Of a stretch of 64,000 nt of DNA, positions 1 to 8,475 are shown piece by piece. Below the pieces are notes generated by a model. That model did no database searches. It had not been told where the DNA came from and saw only the letters and a list, made by a program, of their open reading frames with translations. Origin of the DNA: DASYPP01 sp036006525 (GTDB lineage: Bacteria > Gemmatimonadota > Gemmatimonadetes > Gemmatimonadales > GWC2-71-9); the NCBI GenBank assembly GCA_036006525.1, contig DASYPP010000046.1:31157-95156 (forward strand). The letters are read 5' to 3'. Every line of letters begins with the position of its first letter. Position 1 is the stretch's first letter. A program made the position numbers and the translations under genes.

Positions 1-477
1 CGCCTCGAGCTGGATGGGGTAATGAAGAGCTGGGCGGTTCCCAAGGGCCCCAGCCTCGATCCCGCCGAGAAACGTCTGGCCATGGAGGTCGAGGATCATC
101 CCATCGAATACAACGCCTTCGAAGGCATTATTCCCAAGGGACAGTATGGTGGCGGGACCGTGATGATCTGGGACCGGGGGATTTACACCTACGGCAATGA
201 CGACATGGATCCGGTGGAAGGGCTGCGGCGGGGATACCATGGCGGCGATCTCAAGTTCGTCATGCTGGGAGAGCGGTTGAAAGGAAGCTTCGTGCTGGTA
301 CGCATGAAGGGCAAGAAGGTAAGCGGCCGGGAATGGCTGCTCATAAAACACCAGGACGACTTCGCCAAGCCAGGCTCCGACGTGGTCAAGGAATACGATA
401 CCTCGGTGGTGAGCAACAGAACCATGGACAAGATCGCCAAGGAGGCCACCGCGGTCTGGAACTCCAATGCCAAATGA
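1..477 (+). CDS. LigD-type DNA 3'-phosphoesterase domain protein (5' end outside window)
   Basis: The frame is open from base 1, so the start lies upstream. The visible 158 residues match the C-terminal two thirds of the LigD phosphoesterase (PE) domain: a WAVPKGP segment, an EDHPIEY segment whose His and Tyr fit the His84/Tyr88 active-site pair of the family, and GQYGGGTVMIWDRG. These enzymes trim 3'-phosphates and 3'-ribonucleotides at broken DNA ends for non-homologous end joining. The protein stops soon after the PE domain, so no ligase or polymerase domain follows; it looks like a stand-alone PE protein, although something N-terminal outside the window cannot be excluded. The stop overlaps the next gene by 11 nt. 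Confidence 0.85.
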   Translation, partial: RLELDGVMKSWAVPKGPSLDPAEKRLAMEVEDHPIEYNAFEGIIPKGQYGGGTVMIWDRGIYTYGNDDMDPVEGLRRGYHGGDLKFVMLGERLKGSFVLVRMKGKKVSGREWLLIKHQDDFAKPGSDVVKEYDTSVVSNRTMDKIAKEATAVWNSNAK

Positions 478-1243
478 AGGCCAGGTCGTCGTCATCACCG
501 GCGCCAGCAGCGGCATCGGCGCCGCGGTCGCTCGCCGGCTCGGGGCCCGGGGAGACCGACTCGTGCTGGCGGCGCGGAGGGAGCCGGAGCTCGCCCAGGT
601 CGCCAGGGACTCCGCCACCGAGGCGCTGACCGTAATCACCGACGTTCGGCATCGCGACCAGGTGGATCGGCTGAAGTCCCAGGCACTCGCCCGTTTCGGC
701 AGGGTGGATGTATGGATCAACAACGCGGGGCGAGGAATCGGCTACAAGGTGCTGGATCTAACCGAAGCGGATTTCGACGAGATGATGGCCGTCAACGTCA
801 AATCAGCCCTGTTCGGGATGCAGGCTATCGTGCCTCATTTCATGGAACGGGAGCGGGGTCACCTGATCAACATCTCCTCCTACTTGAGCCGGGTCCCCGC
901 CGTCTCTTTTCGATCGGGCTACAATGCGGCCAAGCACGCGCTCAATGCGCTGACCGCCAACCTGCGCATGGACCTGCGCAAGTTCACCGCCATCCATGTC
1001 TCGCTGGTCATGCCGGGATTGGTTGCCACCGAATTCCAGCAGAACGCCCTGGGCGGAACCCCCGAGCCGCCGCTGCCTGGAGGCCCGATCCAGACTCAGA
1101 CCTCGGATGAGGTCGCTGCCGCCATCGAGGGAGTGATCGACCATCCCCAGGCCGAGCTCTACACCAATCCGGCCCAGCGGGAGATGGTGCTGCGGTATTT
1201 CGCTGACGTGGAGAAGTTTGAAGCAGGGATGGTTACCCCGTAA
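467..1243 (+). CDS. SDR-family NAD(P)-dependent oxidoreductase
   Basis: 258 aa, classical short-chain dehydrogenase length. The dinucleotide motif TGASSGIG is at residues 11-18, an NNAG motif is near residue 85, the catalytic Ser is at 137/138, and YNAAK supplies Tyr152 and Lys156. Reduction or oxidation of a carbonyl/alcohol substrate is therefore expected; the substrate cannot be read from sequence. It starts inside the last codons of the phosphoesterase gene (11-nt overlap), so the two are probably co-translated, but no functional link is known. It ends 8 nt before the end of convergent cutC. Confidence 0.9.
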   Translation: MPNEGQVVVITGASSGIGAAVARRLGARGDRLVLAARREPELAQVARDSATEALTVITDVRHRDQVDRLKSQALARFGRVDVWINNAGRGIGYKVLDLTEADFDEMMAVNVKSALFGMQAIVPHFMERERGHLINISSYLSRVPAVSFRSGYNAAKHALNALTANLRMDLRKFTAIHVSLVMPGLVATEFQQNALGGTPEPPLPGGPIQTQTSDEVAAAIEGVIDHPQAELYTNPAQREMVLRYFADVEKFEAGMVTP

Positions 1244-1251
1244 TCCCACGG

Positions 1252-1998
1252 CTAGTGCAGTGCCGCCACTACCCTTCGAATTCTCCCGCTGTCCGTCACC
1301 TCGGTAACGAAATCCGATGGCAGTCCATCTCCCCGGAATGATACGCCCCGGGCGCGGAACTTCATTCCACTGCTCCGCCGGACCGTGCCCCGAACGTGGA
1401 CTTCACCAACGCCGGTGCGTTTGACGATCTGGGCCGCATTGCGCTCGTTGATGCCACTTCCGGCCAGGATTCCGATGCGCCCCCGGGCCCGATCTACCAT
1501 CGCCCTGATCACTTTTGCGCCGGACAGCGCCTTGGCCGCGCCGCCCGAAGTCAGGACCCGGTCCACGCCGAGGTCGATCAGGCGATCGAGCGCCTCCAGC
1601 GGATCTCGCGCCACGTCGATTGCCCGATGGAAGGTGACATCCAGGGGAAAGCTCCGGCTCACCATCCGGCCGGTAAGCCTGTGGTCCACCTTTCCGGCGC
1701 TTGTCAGCATCCCAAACACCGCGCCATCGGCCCCCAGCTCCTGGGCCAGGGTGATATCCCGTTCCATGACCGCAAGCTCCGGCCCGGAATACAGGAAATC
1801 GCCACCCCGGGGCCGGATCATCACGTAGATGGGTATCCGCACCGCGGCGCGACATTCCAGGATCATCCCCGCACTGGGCGTGGTGCCGCCCTCCACCAGG
1901 TTGTCGCACAGCTCGAGCCGATCCGCCCCGCCCCGCTCGGCTGCCCGTGCCGATTCGACGGAATCCACGCACGCTTCGACCAGGATTGCTCTTGCCAC
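1252..1998 (-). CDS. cutC: CutC family protein
   Basis: 248 aa with the CutC TIM-barrel signature: LVEACVDS at the N terminus, then GADRLELCDNLVEGGTTPS and YVMIRPRGGDF. CutC was first linked to copper tolerance in E. coli; that role has since been questioned, so the biochemical function remains open. The gene is convergent with the SDR gene and divergent from the dinB-family gene. Its start is separated from that gene by 80 bp carrying a short tandem-repeat element. Confidence 0.9.
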   Translation of the reverse strand: MARAILVEACVDSVESARAAERGGADRLELCDNLVEGGTTPSAGMILECRAAVRIPIYVMIRPRGGDFLYSGPELAVMERDITLAQELGADGAVFGMLTSAGKVDHRLTGRMVSRSFPLDVTFHRAIDVARDPLEALDRLIDLGVDRVLTSGGAAKALSGAKVIRAMVDRARGRIGILAGSGINERNAAQIVKRTGVGEVHVRGTVRRSSGMKFRARGVSFRGDGLPSDFVTEVTDSGRIRRVVAALH

Positions 1999-2013
1999 GG
2001 CGTCCTCGAATTG

Positions 2014-2071
2014 AAGTGACCAGTATTATGATTCGCCTAACCAATACCCAGTACCCAGTACCCGTCACCTT
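2014..2071. repeat. Short-tandem-repeat hairpin, GTACTGG heptamer family (asymmetric copy)
   Basis: The right arm (2043-2071) contains TACCCAG heptamers followed by TACCCGTCACC. The left arm (2014-2027) is a shortened counterpart, GTGAC-C-AGTATT, so the hairpin is unequal. The unit is the same as in the elements at 56041 and 59112. It lies between two divergent start codons. Confidence 0.6.
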
Positions 2072-2078
2072 GCTTTCA

Positions 2079-2627
2079 ATGGAGTCTCGCATGCCTGCCC
2101 TGGACATCGGACGGCCCCAGAACAACGAATATGCCCCGTTCTATGCCCGCTATATCAGCCAGGTACCTGAAGAGGACCCGGTCGCCGTGATGGAGGCTCA
2201 GGCGGCGGTAACTCGGGCAGCCCTGCGCCAAGTGAGCGAGTCCGATTCCCTGTTTCGCTATGCCCCGGGCAAGTGGAGCATAAAGGAAGTGGTCGGCCAC
2301 CTGGCGGATGCCGAGCGGGTCTTCGCGTACCGCGCGCTGCGATTTGCCCGGTGCGATGAGACGCCGCTCCAGGGATTCGAGGAGAACGACTACGTGCGCG
2401 CCGCGAACTTTGACCGGATTCCATTCACCGAGCTGATGCAGCAACTGGCCGACCTCAGGCGCTCGACGGTGGCCCTCTTTCGCGGACTGGAAGAAGAGGC
2501 CTGGGGGCGCCGCGGAACGGCGAGCGGCAATCCGTTTACGGTGCGCGCCCTGGCCTTCGTGATCCCGGGCCACGAGCGGCACCATCTCCGGGTGCTGCAG
2601 GAGCGGTACGGGGTGAAGGCCGAGTGA
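2079..2627 (+). CDS. DinB family protein
   Basis: 182 aa. It has the DinB/YfiT four-helix-bundle pattern: a W-S-I-K-E-V-V-GHLADAE segment with the first metal-binding His, and a C-terminal GHERHHLRVL segment supplying the other His residues. Family members are metal-binding and several are thiol-dependent S-transferases (bacillithiol, mycothiol) or of unknown role. A second ATG at 2091 is also possible; no strong Shine-Dalgarno decides between them because the tandem-repeat element lies directly upstream. Confidence 0.82.
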   Translation: MESRMPALDIGRPQNNEYAPFYARYISQVPEEDPVAVMEAQAAVTRAALRQVSESDSLFRYAPGKWSIKEVVGHLADAERVFAYRALRFARCDETPLQGFEENDYVRAANFDRIPFTELMQQLADLRRSTVALFRGLEEEAWGRRGTASGNPFTVRALAFVIPGHERHHLRVLQERYGVKAE

Positions 2628-2714
2628 GGCCTCCGCCCCCTGTTTGGGGAATATCGCTCCCCAATGCGTTGTACTGGTAACCAGGAAAACGCGAGCCGGT
2701 GCACAAGCGCGGCC

Positions 2715-3446
2715 TTATTTGCGGGCGATTGCCTGCCGCCCCCTGGGCTTCATATAACGCCGTCGCACCCGGGGCGGCAGTTTTTCAATGGCATACCGCA
2801 ACATGGTCCGAGGCATCGACTCCGCGTACCGGCCCAGGAATTCTTCCAGTGCGGAGCGGTCGCGATCGCCAACCTCGCGAAGCATCCATCCGATTGCCTT
2901 GTGCATGAGGTCATGGCGATCGTCAAGCAGGCGTTCAGCGAGATGCAGTGTCGGCGTGAATTCGCCCGCGCGGATGAAGCTTTGAGTCGCCAGCACCGCG
3001 ATCCGGCGCTCCCACAGGTTGCGAGAGCGGGCCAGGCGATTGAGAACCCGCCGGTCTCGCTTGAGAAGATGGCGGCCCACGATGTGGGGCGCCGAGCTGT
3101 CCACTATGTCCCAGTTATTGATGTAAGGGGTATTGGAAAGATAGAGGCGATAGATCTCGACCTGAGTCGTGGGGGTGGCCCGGTCATAGGCCCGCACCAG
3201 GAGTAGGACTGCCAGCAGGCGCTCTTCATGAAATGGCGACTTGATCAGCTGGCGGGCCGCGGGAATGGCTGGTCCCTGGTATTCCCGGACGAGTCGCCGG
3301 GTCACCGGAACCCGAATCCCCAGGAATCGATCCCCTTCCCCATACTCGCCGGGTCCGGTCTTGAAGAAACGCTGGAGAAACCGGGCATCCGCAGGGTTGG
3401 CGAGCGCCCGGACTTGCTTCTGGAGGGCTCGTGGATCAGTCGTCAT
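2715..3446 (-). CDS. AlkD-like DNA alkylation repair protein (DNA glycosylase)
   Basis: 243 aa all-helical HEAT-like repeat protein of AlkC/AlkD type. The segment NNWDIVD carries Trp112 and Asp116, the spacing of the Trp/Asp catalytic pair of Bacillus cereus AlkD. These enzymes excise cationic N3/N7 alkyl-purines without base flipping. The C terminus is basic (RRRYMKPRGRQ), suited to DNA contact. Its ATG overlaps the end of the upstream small gene by 11 nt, indicating translational coupling. Confidence 0.85.
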   Translation of the reverse strand: MTTDPRALQKQVRALANPADARFLQRFFKTGPGEYGEGDRFLGIRVPVTRRLVREYQGPAIPAARQLIKSPFHEERLLAVLLLVRAYDRATPTTQVEIYRLYLSNTPYINNWDIVDSSAPHIVGRHLLKRDRRVLNRLARSRNLWERRIAVLATQSFIRAGEFTPTLHLAERLLDDRHDLMHKAIGWMLREVGDRDRSALEEFLGRYAESMPRTMLRYAIEKLPPRVRRRYMKPRGRQAIARK

Positions 3447-3735
3447 CTATCTCGACGCCGGCCCGGGTCAGAAACCGCTCGGCCAGCTGCTCCAGCCGGT
3501 CATTCTTCTCCTTCCGGGCCCGCTCGAGGATCGCCCTGACATACGGCACCAGCGCCGGCTCCCCGAAGCGATAACCGGTCGCCTCCTCGGCGCTGGCCGA
3601 ATCACCCTCGTTGGCGCCCTGCAGCAGCGCCCGGGTGGCCGCGGCGTCGTATTCCGGGTCGCCGCGCGGGGGCAGCGGGAACCGGTGCCTGGGGTCGGGG
3701 CCGCCGGAGTCTTCGTTGACGAATGCTCGTGAGAT
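3436..3735 (-). CDS. Small conserved-looking protein of unknown function, apparent AUC start
   Basis: 99 aa if read from position 3735. No recognised domain: an acidic, proline-rich N-terminal half, then ASAEEATGYRFG and a C-terminal amphipathic helix rich in Arg, Lys and Glu. A good Shine-Dalgarno (GGAGG) sits 6 nt upstream of an ATC codon, and reading from there gives the natural-looking N terminus MSRAFVNEDSGG. The nearest in-frame ATG is at 3825, over 80 nt upstream and in a promoter-like region. Either an AUC start or a point change in the start codon fits. It overlaps the alkD-like gene by 11 nt. Confidence 0.6.
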   Translation of the reverse strand: MSRAFVNEDSGGPDPRHRFPLPPRGDPEYDAAATRALLQGANEGDSASAEEATGYRFGEPALVPYVRAILERARKEKNDRLEQLAERFLTRAGVEIDDD

Positions 3736-3786
3736 TGGTTTCCTCCGGCACCAGGGAACGGGTATAGGCTTTGTGCTATAAAGTAC

Positions 3787-3816
3787 TTGACACAATAGCC
3801 CATCCGGGGCTATCCT
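3787..3816 (+). promoter_or_regulatory. Sigma-70-type promoter for the DUF4153 gene
   Basis: TTGACA at 3787-3792, an 18-bp spacer, then TATCCT at 3811-3816, about 70 bp upstream of the plus-strand start at 3887. The -35 matches consensus perfectly and the -10 is weaker. Confidence 0.55.
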
Positions 3817-3886
3817 CTCTCCCATGGTGCGGTTGCCATGCCCGCTGTAAGCTAGCAGCGTTTCGCCCACTCTAACTCTCGACTCC

Positions 3887-5668
3887 ATGCGCTTCCCGTC
3901 CATCGACGCTCTCGCTGTCCGTTCCCGGGACGTCCTCCTCCGCTTCCCCTGGGTGATGGCCGCCGGGGTCGTCGCGGCATTCGCGGCGATCAATGCCGTC
4001 CGGGGACCCAGCATGGACTACTGGGCGAGGCTCGCGATGGTTGCCGCGCTCGGACTGCCGCTGCTGACCGCGCTCACCCTCTTCGTCGAACAGCGGGGGT
4101 GGACCGGTATCGGCAGGACCGCGCTGCTGGCCGGGGGCGTTCTGCTCCTGGCCGGGTTTTACCAGGTCTGGCCGGGTCCCGAGGAAACCTACCAGGCGAT
4201 CCGGTATTTCCAGTTGAGCGCCGCGCTTCATCTCCTGGTGGCCTTCCTCCCCTTCCTGGGCCGATTCCAGCGCGACGTGTTCTGGCAATACAACCGCCGG
4301 CTGTTCGAGGCGATCCTGAGAGCGGTGCTCTTTTCGGGAGTGCTCTTCCTGGGCCTGGTGATCGCACTGGCGGCGCTGGACAAGCTTTTTGGGGTCGACG
4401 TGCCGGGCGAAACCTACGCCCGGCTCTGGTTTGTGATGGCGTTGGTGGCGAACACCTGGATCTTCCTGGGCGGCGTCCCCGATGACCTGCCGGCCCTCGC
4501 GAATGACACCGACTACCCCAAGGGACTCAAGGTCCTTTCCCAGTACATCCTGACTCCGCTGGTCACGATTTACCTCGTGCTCCTCACGGCGTACATACTG
4601 AAGATTCTCATTACCGGGGACTGGCCCAGCGGCTGGATCGGGTACCTGGTGGCCAGCGTGGCCGTCGTCGGACTGCTCGCGTTCCTGCTGGTGGCTCCGC
4701 TGCGCGATCGCGAGGGCGAAGGGTGGATTCGAACCTTCAGCCGGTGGCTCTTCATCGGGCTGATGCCTGCCGCGGTGATGTTTCTGCTGGCTCTCTGGAA
4801 GCGAATCGATCCCTACGGCCTGACCGAGCTGCGCGTGCTCGGCTTCGTCATGGGCCTCTGGTTGCTGGGGATCGCGCTGTGGTACACCGTCCGGCGGAAC
4901 GCCGGAATCCACCTCATTCCGATCTCGCTCGCCATCCTGCTGCTGGCCACGCTCTACGGTCCGACCAGCACAACCAGCCTGTCGGTAGCGAGCCAGTCGC
5001 GAAGGATCCGGTTCTTGCTGACCACAGGCGCGGACAGCACCCTGATCTCGACTACCGCGCAGGTAGAGATCAGCTCGGCGCTCCGTTTCCTGCTCCAGCA
5101 CAATGCCGGGGACGCGATTCAGGACGCGCTGGGCAGCAAGGTCAGCGGCCTGGCCGGCCTGCCGCCGCTCGACGACGTGAATCGTGATTCCGTCGCCGCC
5201 GCCATTCTCGATTCGCTCCACCTGGAGTACACGCCGACCTACCACAACCAGCAGGCCGGGTACTTCTCCTATTCTTCCGGAGAGTTCCCTCCACTCGAGA
5301 TCCGGAACTACGACTACACCTTCCCGATCACTCAACAGGACACCACGCCGGTTGTTCTGGATGGCGATTCGCTCACGATCAGGCTGGACAGCACCGAGGC
5401 CATGCTGCGGGTCCTCCGCCATGGCGAGCCGGTCCTGGCTTTTGACTTGAGCACGGTGGTAGACAGCCTGAAGCGGCCGGACAACCCGGGCAAGGCGACG
5501 GCCCGGCGGATGCGGGCGGCGGCGGAAGCGAATGGCATGCGGGGGATGCTGCAGATCTCCTACCTGAACGGACGGCGAACCAACACCGGCGTTCGAATCA
5601 CCGACGTGAGCGGGCAGGTGTTCCTTGGCTACTCCACGCCCCCGGTCACTGCTCCAGGAAAACCTTGA
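3887..5668 (+). CDS. DUF4153 domain-containing multi-pass membrane protein
   Basis: 593 aa. Roughly ten hydrophobic helices fill residues 20-370, followed by an approximately 220-residue soluble C-terminal region. The pattern fits DUF4153 membrane proteins, whose function is unknown. No Shine-Dalgarno is visible before ATG 3887. The 3' end overlaps the 3' end of cysA on the other strand by 23 nt (5646-5668). Confidence 0.75.
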   Translation: MRFPSIDALAVRSRDVLLRFPWVMAAGVVAAFAAINAVRGPSMDYWARLAMVAALGLPLLTALTLFVEQRGWTGIGRTALLAGGVLLLAGFYQVWPGPEETYQAIRYFQLSAALHLLVAFLPFLGRFQRDVFWQYNRRLFEAILRAVLFSGVLFLGLVIALAALDKLFGVDVPGETYARLWFVMALVANTWIFLGGVPDDLPALANDTDYPKGLKVLSQYILTPLVTIYLVLLTAYILKILITGDWPSGWIGYLVASVAVVGLLAFLLVAPLRDREGEGWIRTFSRWLFIGLMPAAVMFLLALWKRIDPYGLTELRVLGFVMGLWLLGIALWYTVRRNAGIHLIPISLAILLLATLYGPTSTTSLSVASQSRRIRFLLTTGADSTLISTTAQVEISSALRFLLQHNAGDAIQDALGSKVSGLAGLPPLDDVNRDSVAAAILDSLHLEYTPTYHNQQAGYFSYSSGEFPPLEIRNYDYTFPITQQDTTPVVLDGDSLTIRLDSTEAMLRVLRHGEPVLAFDLSTVVDSLKRPDNPGKATARRMRAAAEANGMRGMLQISYLNGRRTNTGVRITDVSGQVFLGYSTPPVTAPGKP

Positions 5669-6707
5669 TCCGCTTCGGCTTGACGTAGACCACCGCACCC
5701 TTGGCGAGTCCCAGCGCGTCGAACCGCTCCCTGGGCACCTCGGCCTCGATCATCTCGCCGCCTCCGACCGGCTCCAGGTCCACCCGGACCAGTGACCCGA
5801 AAGCGCGGATATGGCTCACCGTGGCCTGGATGACGCCCTCGCCGGTGGCGGAGTCGACGTCCAGTTGAATCTCGTGGGTCCGCACATACGCCACCGCTGA
5901 GCCCTCACCCTCGGTCGCCTCGGTCGGACTCATCAGCTGACCGCCGATGTGTATCCCGCCGGCATGCAAGCGCCCCTTGAACAGGTTCACGTTGCCCAGG
6001 AAGCTGTAGACGAACGGTGTCGCCGGGTGGTCATACACCTCGGTCGGAGTGCCGACCTGCTCCACCCGGCCCTCGTTCATCACCACGACCTGGTCCGCCA
6101 CTTCCAGCGCCTCTTCCTGGTCATGGGTGACGAAGACGCTGGTGACGTGGATCTCGTCGTGCAGCCGCCGGAGCCAGCGCCGCAATTCCTTTCGGACCTT
6201 CGCGTCGAGGGCACCGAACGGCTCGTCGAGCAACAACACCTTGGGTTCCACGGCCAGGGCCCGGGCCAGTGCCACCCGCTGGCGCTGGCCGCCGGAGAGC
6301 TGGTTGGGATAGCTCTGGGCCAGCCAGTCCAGCTGGACCAGCTTGAGCAGCGCCATGCACCTGTCCTGGATCTCCTTTTCCGGCGGACGGGCCGTCTTGG
6401 GCCGGACCCGGAGCCCGAAGGCCACGTTCTCGAAGACCGACATGTGGCGGAACAGGGCATAGTGCTGAAACACGAATCCAACCCGGCGCTCCCGGACGTG
6501 CTGGTTCGTGGTGTCCTCGCCGTGAAAGCTGATCGTCCCGGAGTCCGGGGCTTCGAGGCCCGCAATGATCCGGAGAAGCGTGGTCTTGCCGGAGCCGCTG
6601 GGGCCCAGCAGCGCCACCAGCTCGCCGGAAGGGATTTCGAGTGAGACATCCCGCACCGCGGCAAAGTCGCCGAAGGACTTGTTCAGGTTGTTGAGCGAGA
6701 TACTCAT
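5646..6707 (-). CDS. cysA: Sulfate ABC transporter ATP-binding protein
   Basis: 353 aa. Walker A GPSGSGKTT is at residues 35-43, followed by a Q-loop (FVFQHYALF), signature LSGGQRQRVALARAL, Walker B VLLLDEP and switch His in VTHDQEEALEVAD. The C-terminal roughly 110 residues form the TOBE-type regulatory domain usual in CysA. It energises sulfate (or thiosulfate) import with CysT and CysW. ATG 6707 is chosen because it overlaps the cysW stop as ATGA. The product is cytoplasmic and membrane associated. Confidence 0.93.
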   Translation of the reverse strand: MSISLNNLNKSFGDFAAVRDVSLEIPSGELVALLGPSGSGKTTLLRIIAGLEAPDSGTISFHGEDTTNQHVRERRVGFVFQHYALFRHMSVFENVAFGLRVRPKTARPPEKEIQDRCMALLKLVQLDWLAQSYPNQLSGGQRQRVALARALAVEPKVLLLDEPFGALDAKVRKELRRWLRRLHDEIHVTSVFVTHDQEEALEVADQVVVMNEGRVEQVGTPTEVYDHPATPFVYSFLGNVNLFKGRLHAGGIHIGGQLMSPTEATEGEGSAVAYVRTHEIQLDVDSATGEGVIQATVSHIRAFGSLVRVDLEPVGGGEMIEAEVPRERFDALGLAKGAVVYVKPKRIKVFLEQ

Positions 6708-7603
6708 CTGGTTGTCCGGTCTGAGTTCGCAACGCGCGCCCCGACCCGGGCGCTCTTCCATTCGATGATGCTCTTCAGTATCAGGGTGGCAATCGCCAGG
6801 AACGCCAATAGAGTCGCCAGGGCAAAGGCGGCCGAAAAACTGTACTCGTTGTACAGGATCTCCACCTGGAGCGGAATCGTGTTGGTGGCGCCCCGGATGT
6901 GGCCGGAGACCACCGACACCGCGCCGAATTCACCCATGGCCCTGGCGTTGCAGAGGATGAGCCCGTAGAGCAAGCCCCACTTGATGTTGGGCAACGTGAT
7001 CCGGCGGAAGGTCTGCCACCCGCTGGCTCCCAGGACCAGGGCCGCTTCCTCTTCCTCGGTCCCCTGCTCTTCCATGAGCGGAATCAGCTCCCGGGCGACG
7101 AAGGGAAAGGTGATGAACGTGGTGGCCATCACGATCCCGGGCACCGCAAAGATGATCTTGAAATCATGGTCCTGCAGCCAGGGCCCCAGCCAGCCATGGA
7201 GGCCGAAGAGCAGCACGAAGATCATGCCGGAGATGACCGGTGACACGGCGATCGGCAAGTCGATCAGGGTCACCAGGATGTTCTTGCCCCGAAACCTGAA
7301 CTTGGTCACCGCCCAGGCCGCCACCAGGCCGAACACTCCATTGAGCGGCACCGCGATCGCCGCCACCAGCAGCGTGAGCTTGATCGCGGACCGGGCGTCG
7401 CTCTCGGTGAGAGCCGCCAGGTAGACGTGCCAGCCCTTCTCAAAGGCCTGCTGGAAGATCAGGACCAGCGGAATGATCACGACCAGGAGCAGGAAGCCGA
7501 GGGCGATCGCGACCAGCGTCCAGCGCACCCAGCGCGGCTCGGTGGTCGCCTTCGCCATCTGGCCCGGCGCAACAATCGTCCCCTCGACGGCGATCGCGGT
7601 CAT
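6704..7603 (-). CDS. cysW: Sulfate ABC transporter permease CysW
   Basis: 299 aa with six predicted membrane helices and the EAA-type coupling loop EEEAALVLGASGWQTFRRITLPNI. The last residues before the C terminus are polar. It pairs with CysT to form the membrane channel. The start at 7603 overlaps the cysT stop (ATGA), and its stop overlaps the cysA start in the same way, so the three genes are translationally coupled. Confidence 0.93.
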   Translation of the reverse strand: MTAIAVEGTIVAPGQMAKATTEPRWVRWTLVAIALGFLLLVVIIPLVLIFQQAFEKGWHVYLAALTESDARSAIKLTLLVAAIAVPLNGVFGLVAAWAVTKFRFRGKNILVTLIDLPIAVSPVISGMIFVLLFGLHGWLGPWLQDHDFKIIFAVPGIVMATTFITFPFVARELIPLMEEQGTEEEEAALVLGASGWQTFRRITLPNIKWGLLYGLILCNARAMGEFGAVSVVSGHIRGATNTIPLQVEILYNEYSFSAAFALATLLAFLAIATLILKSIIEWKSARVGARVANSDRTTR

Positions 7604-8475
7604 GCCGGGATTTCCACGGGAGTGATTGAGGCCGATCGCGAGGGAGGAATCTCCCGGACATCGCCGCGGTGGCGGTGACCAGCCCAATACTGGAGCAGGT
7701 TGATCAGCAGCAGGAGAACGAACGAGAGCACCAGCGCCGCGGTCGCGAGCGCGGTGGCGCCGGCATAGTCGAACTGCTCCAGCTTGGTCACGATCAGCAG
7801 CGGGACGATCTCGGTCTTCATCGGCATGTTCCCCGAGATGAAGACCACCGAGCCGTATTCCCCGATCCCCCGGGCAAAGGCCATGGCGAACCCGGTGAGG
7901 AGCGGCGGCACCAGGTGGGGAAAGACGACTCGCCGAAAGGTCTGCCAGCGACTGGCGCCGAGGCTGGCGCTCGCCTCCTCCGCCTCGGCCTCCAGGTCTT
8001 CCAGCACCGGCTGCACCGTCCGCACCACGAACGGCAGCCCGATGAAGGTAAGCGCGACGATAATGCCGAGCGGGGCGAACGCGACCTTGATGCCCATCGG
8101 CTCGAGATAGCGGCCCAGCCAGCCGTTTTGCGCGTACAACGTCGTCAGCGCGATGCCGGCGACCGCCGTCGGCAGCGCGAACGGAAGGTCGACGATGGCA
8201 TCCACCAGCTTCCGGCCCGGAAACTTGTAACGCACCAGGACCCAGGCCACGAGCAGGCCCATGACCGCGTTGATCAATGCCGCGGCGGCTGCACAGCCCA
8301 GGCTGACTTTGAACGCGGCGAGTACCCGGGGCGCGGTAATGATGCCCCAGAAGCCGCTCCAGGTGAGGCTCGCGGTCTTGACGAACAGGGTCGACAGCGG
8401 GATCAGCACGACGAGACCCAGGTAACTCATCGTGAGACCGAGAGAAAGCCCGAAACCGGGAATGACCCGCTTCAT
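7600..8475 (-). CDS. cysT: Sulfate ABC transporter permease CysT
   Basis: 291 aa, six predicted membrane helices. The coupling loop AEEASASLGASRWQTFRRVVFPHL is nearly the same as that of CysW, as expected for the paired permeases. The start at 8475 overlaps the stop of the sulfite-oxidase-like gene (ATGA). The first helix begins a few residues after the Met, with no cleavable signal. Confidence 0.93.
   Translation of the reverse strand: MKRVIPGFGLSLGLTMSYLGLVVLIPLSTLFVKTASLTWSGFWGIITAPRVLAAFKVSLGCAAAAALINAVMGLLVAWVLVRYKFPGRKLVDAIVDLPFALPTAVAGIALTTLYAQNGWLGRYLEPMGIKVAFAPLGIIVALTFIGLPFVVRTVQPVLEDLEAEAEEASASLGASRWQTFRRVVFPHLVPPLLTGFAMAFARGIGEYGSVVFISGNMPMKTEIVPLLIVTKLEQFDYAGATALATAALVLSFVLLLLINLLQYWAGHRHRGDVREIPPSRSASITPVEIPA

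Noticed and set aside
3872..5698. 608-codon minus-strand open frame opposite the DUF4153 gene
   Set aside because: Low-complexity Arg/Gln/Glu/Pro composition typical of antisense frames in G+C-rich DNA; the plus-strand protein has clear membrane helices.
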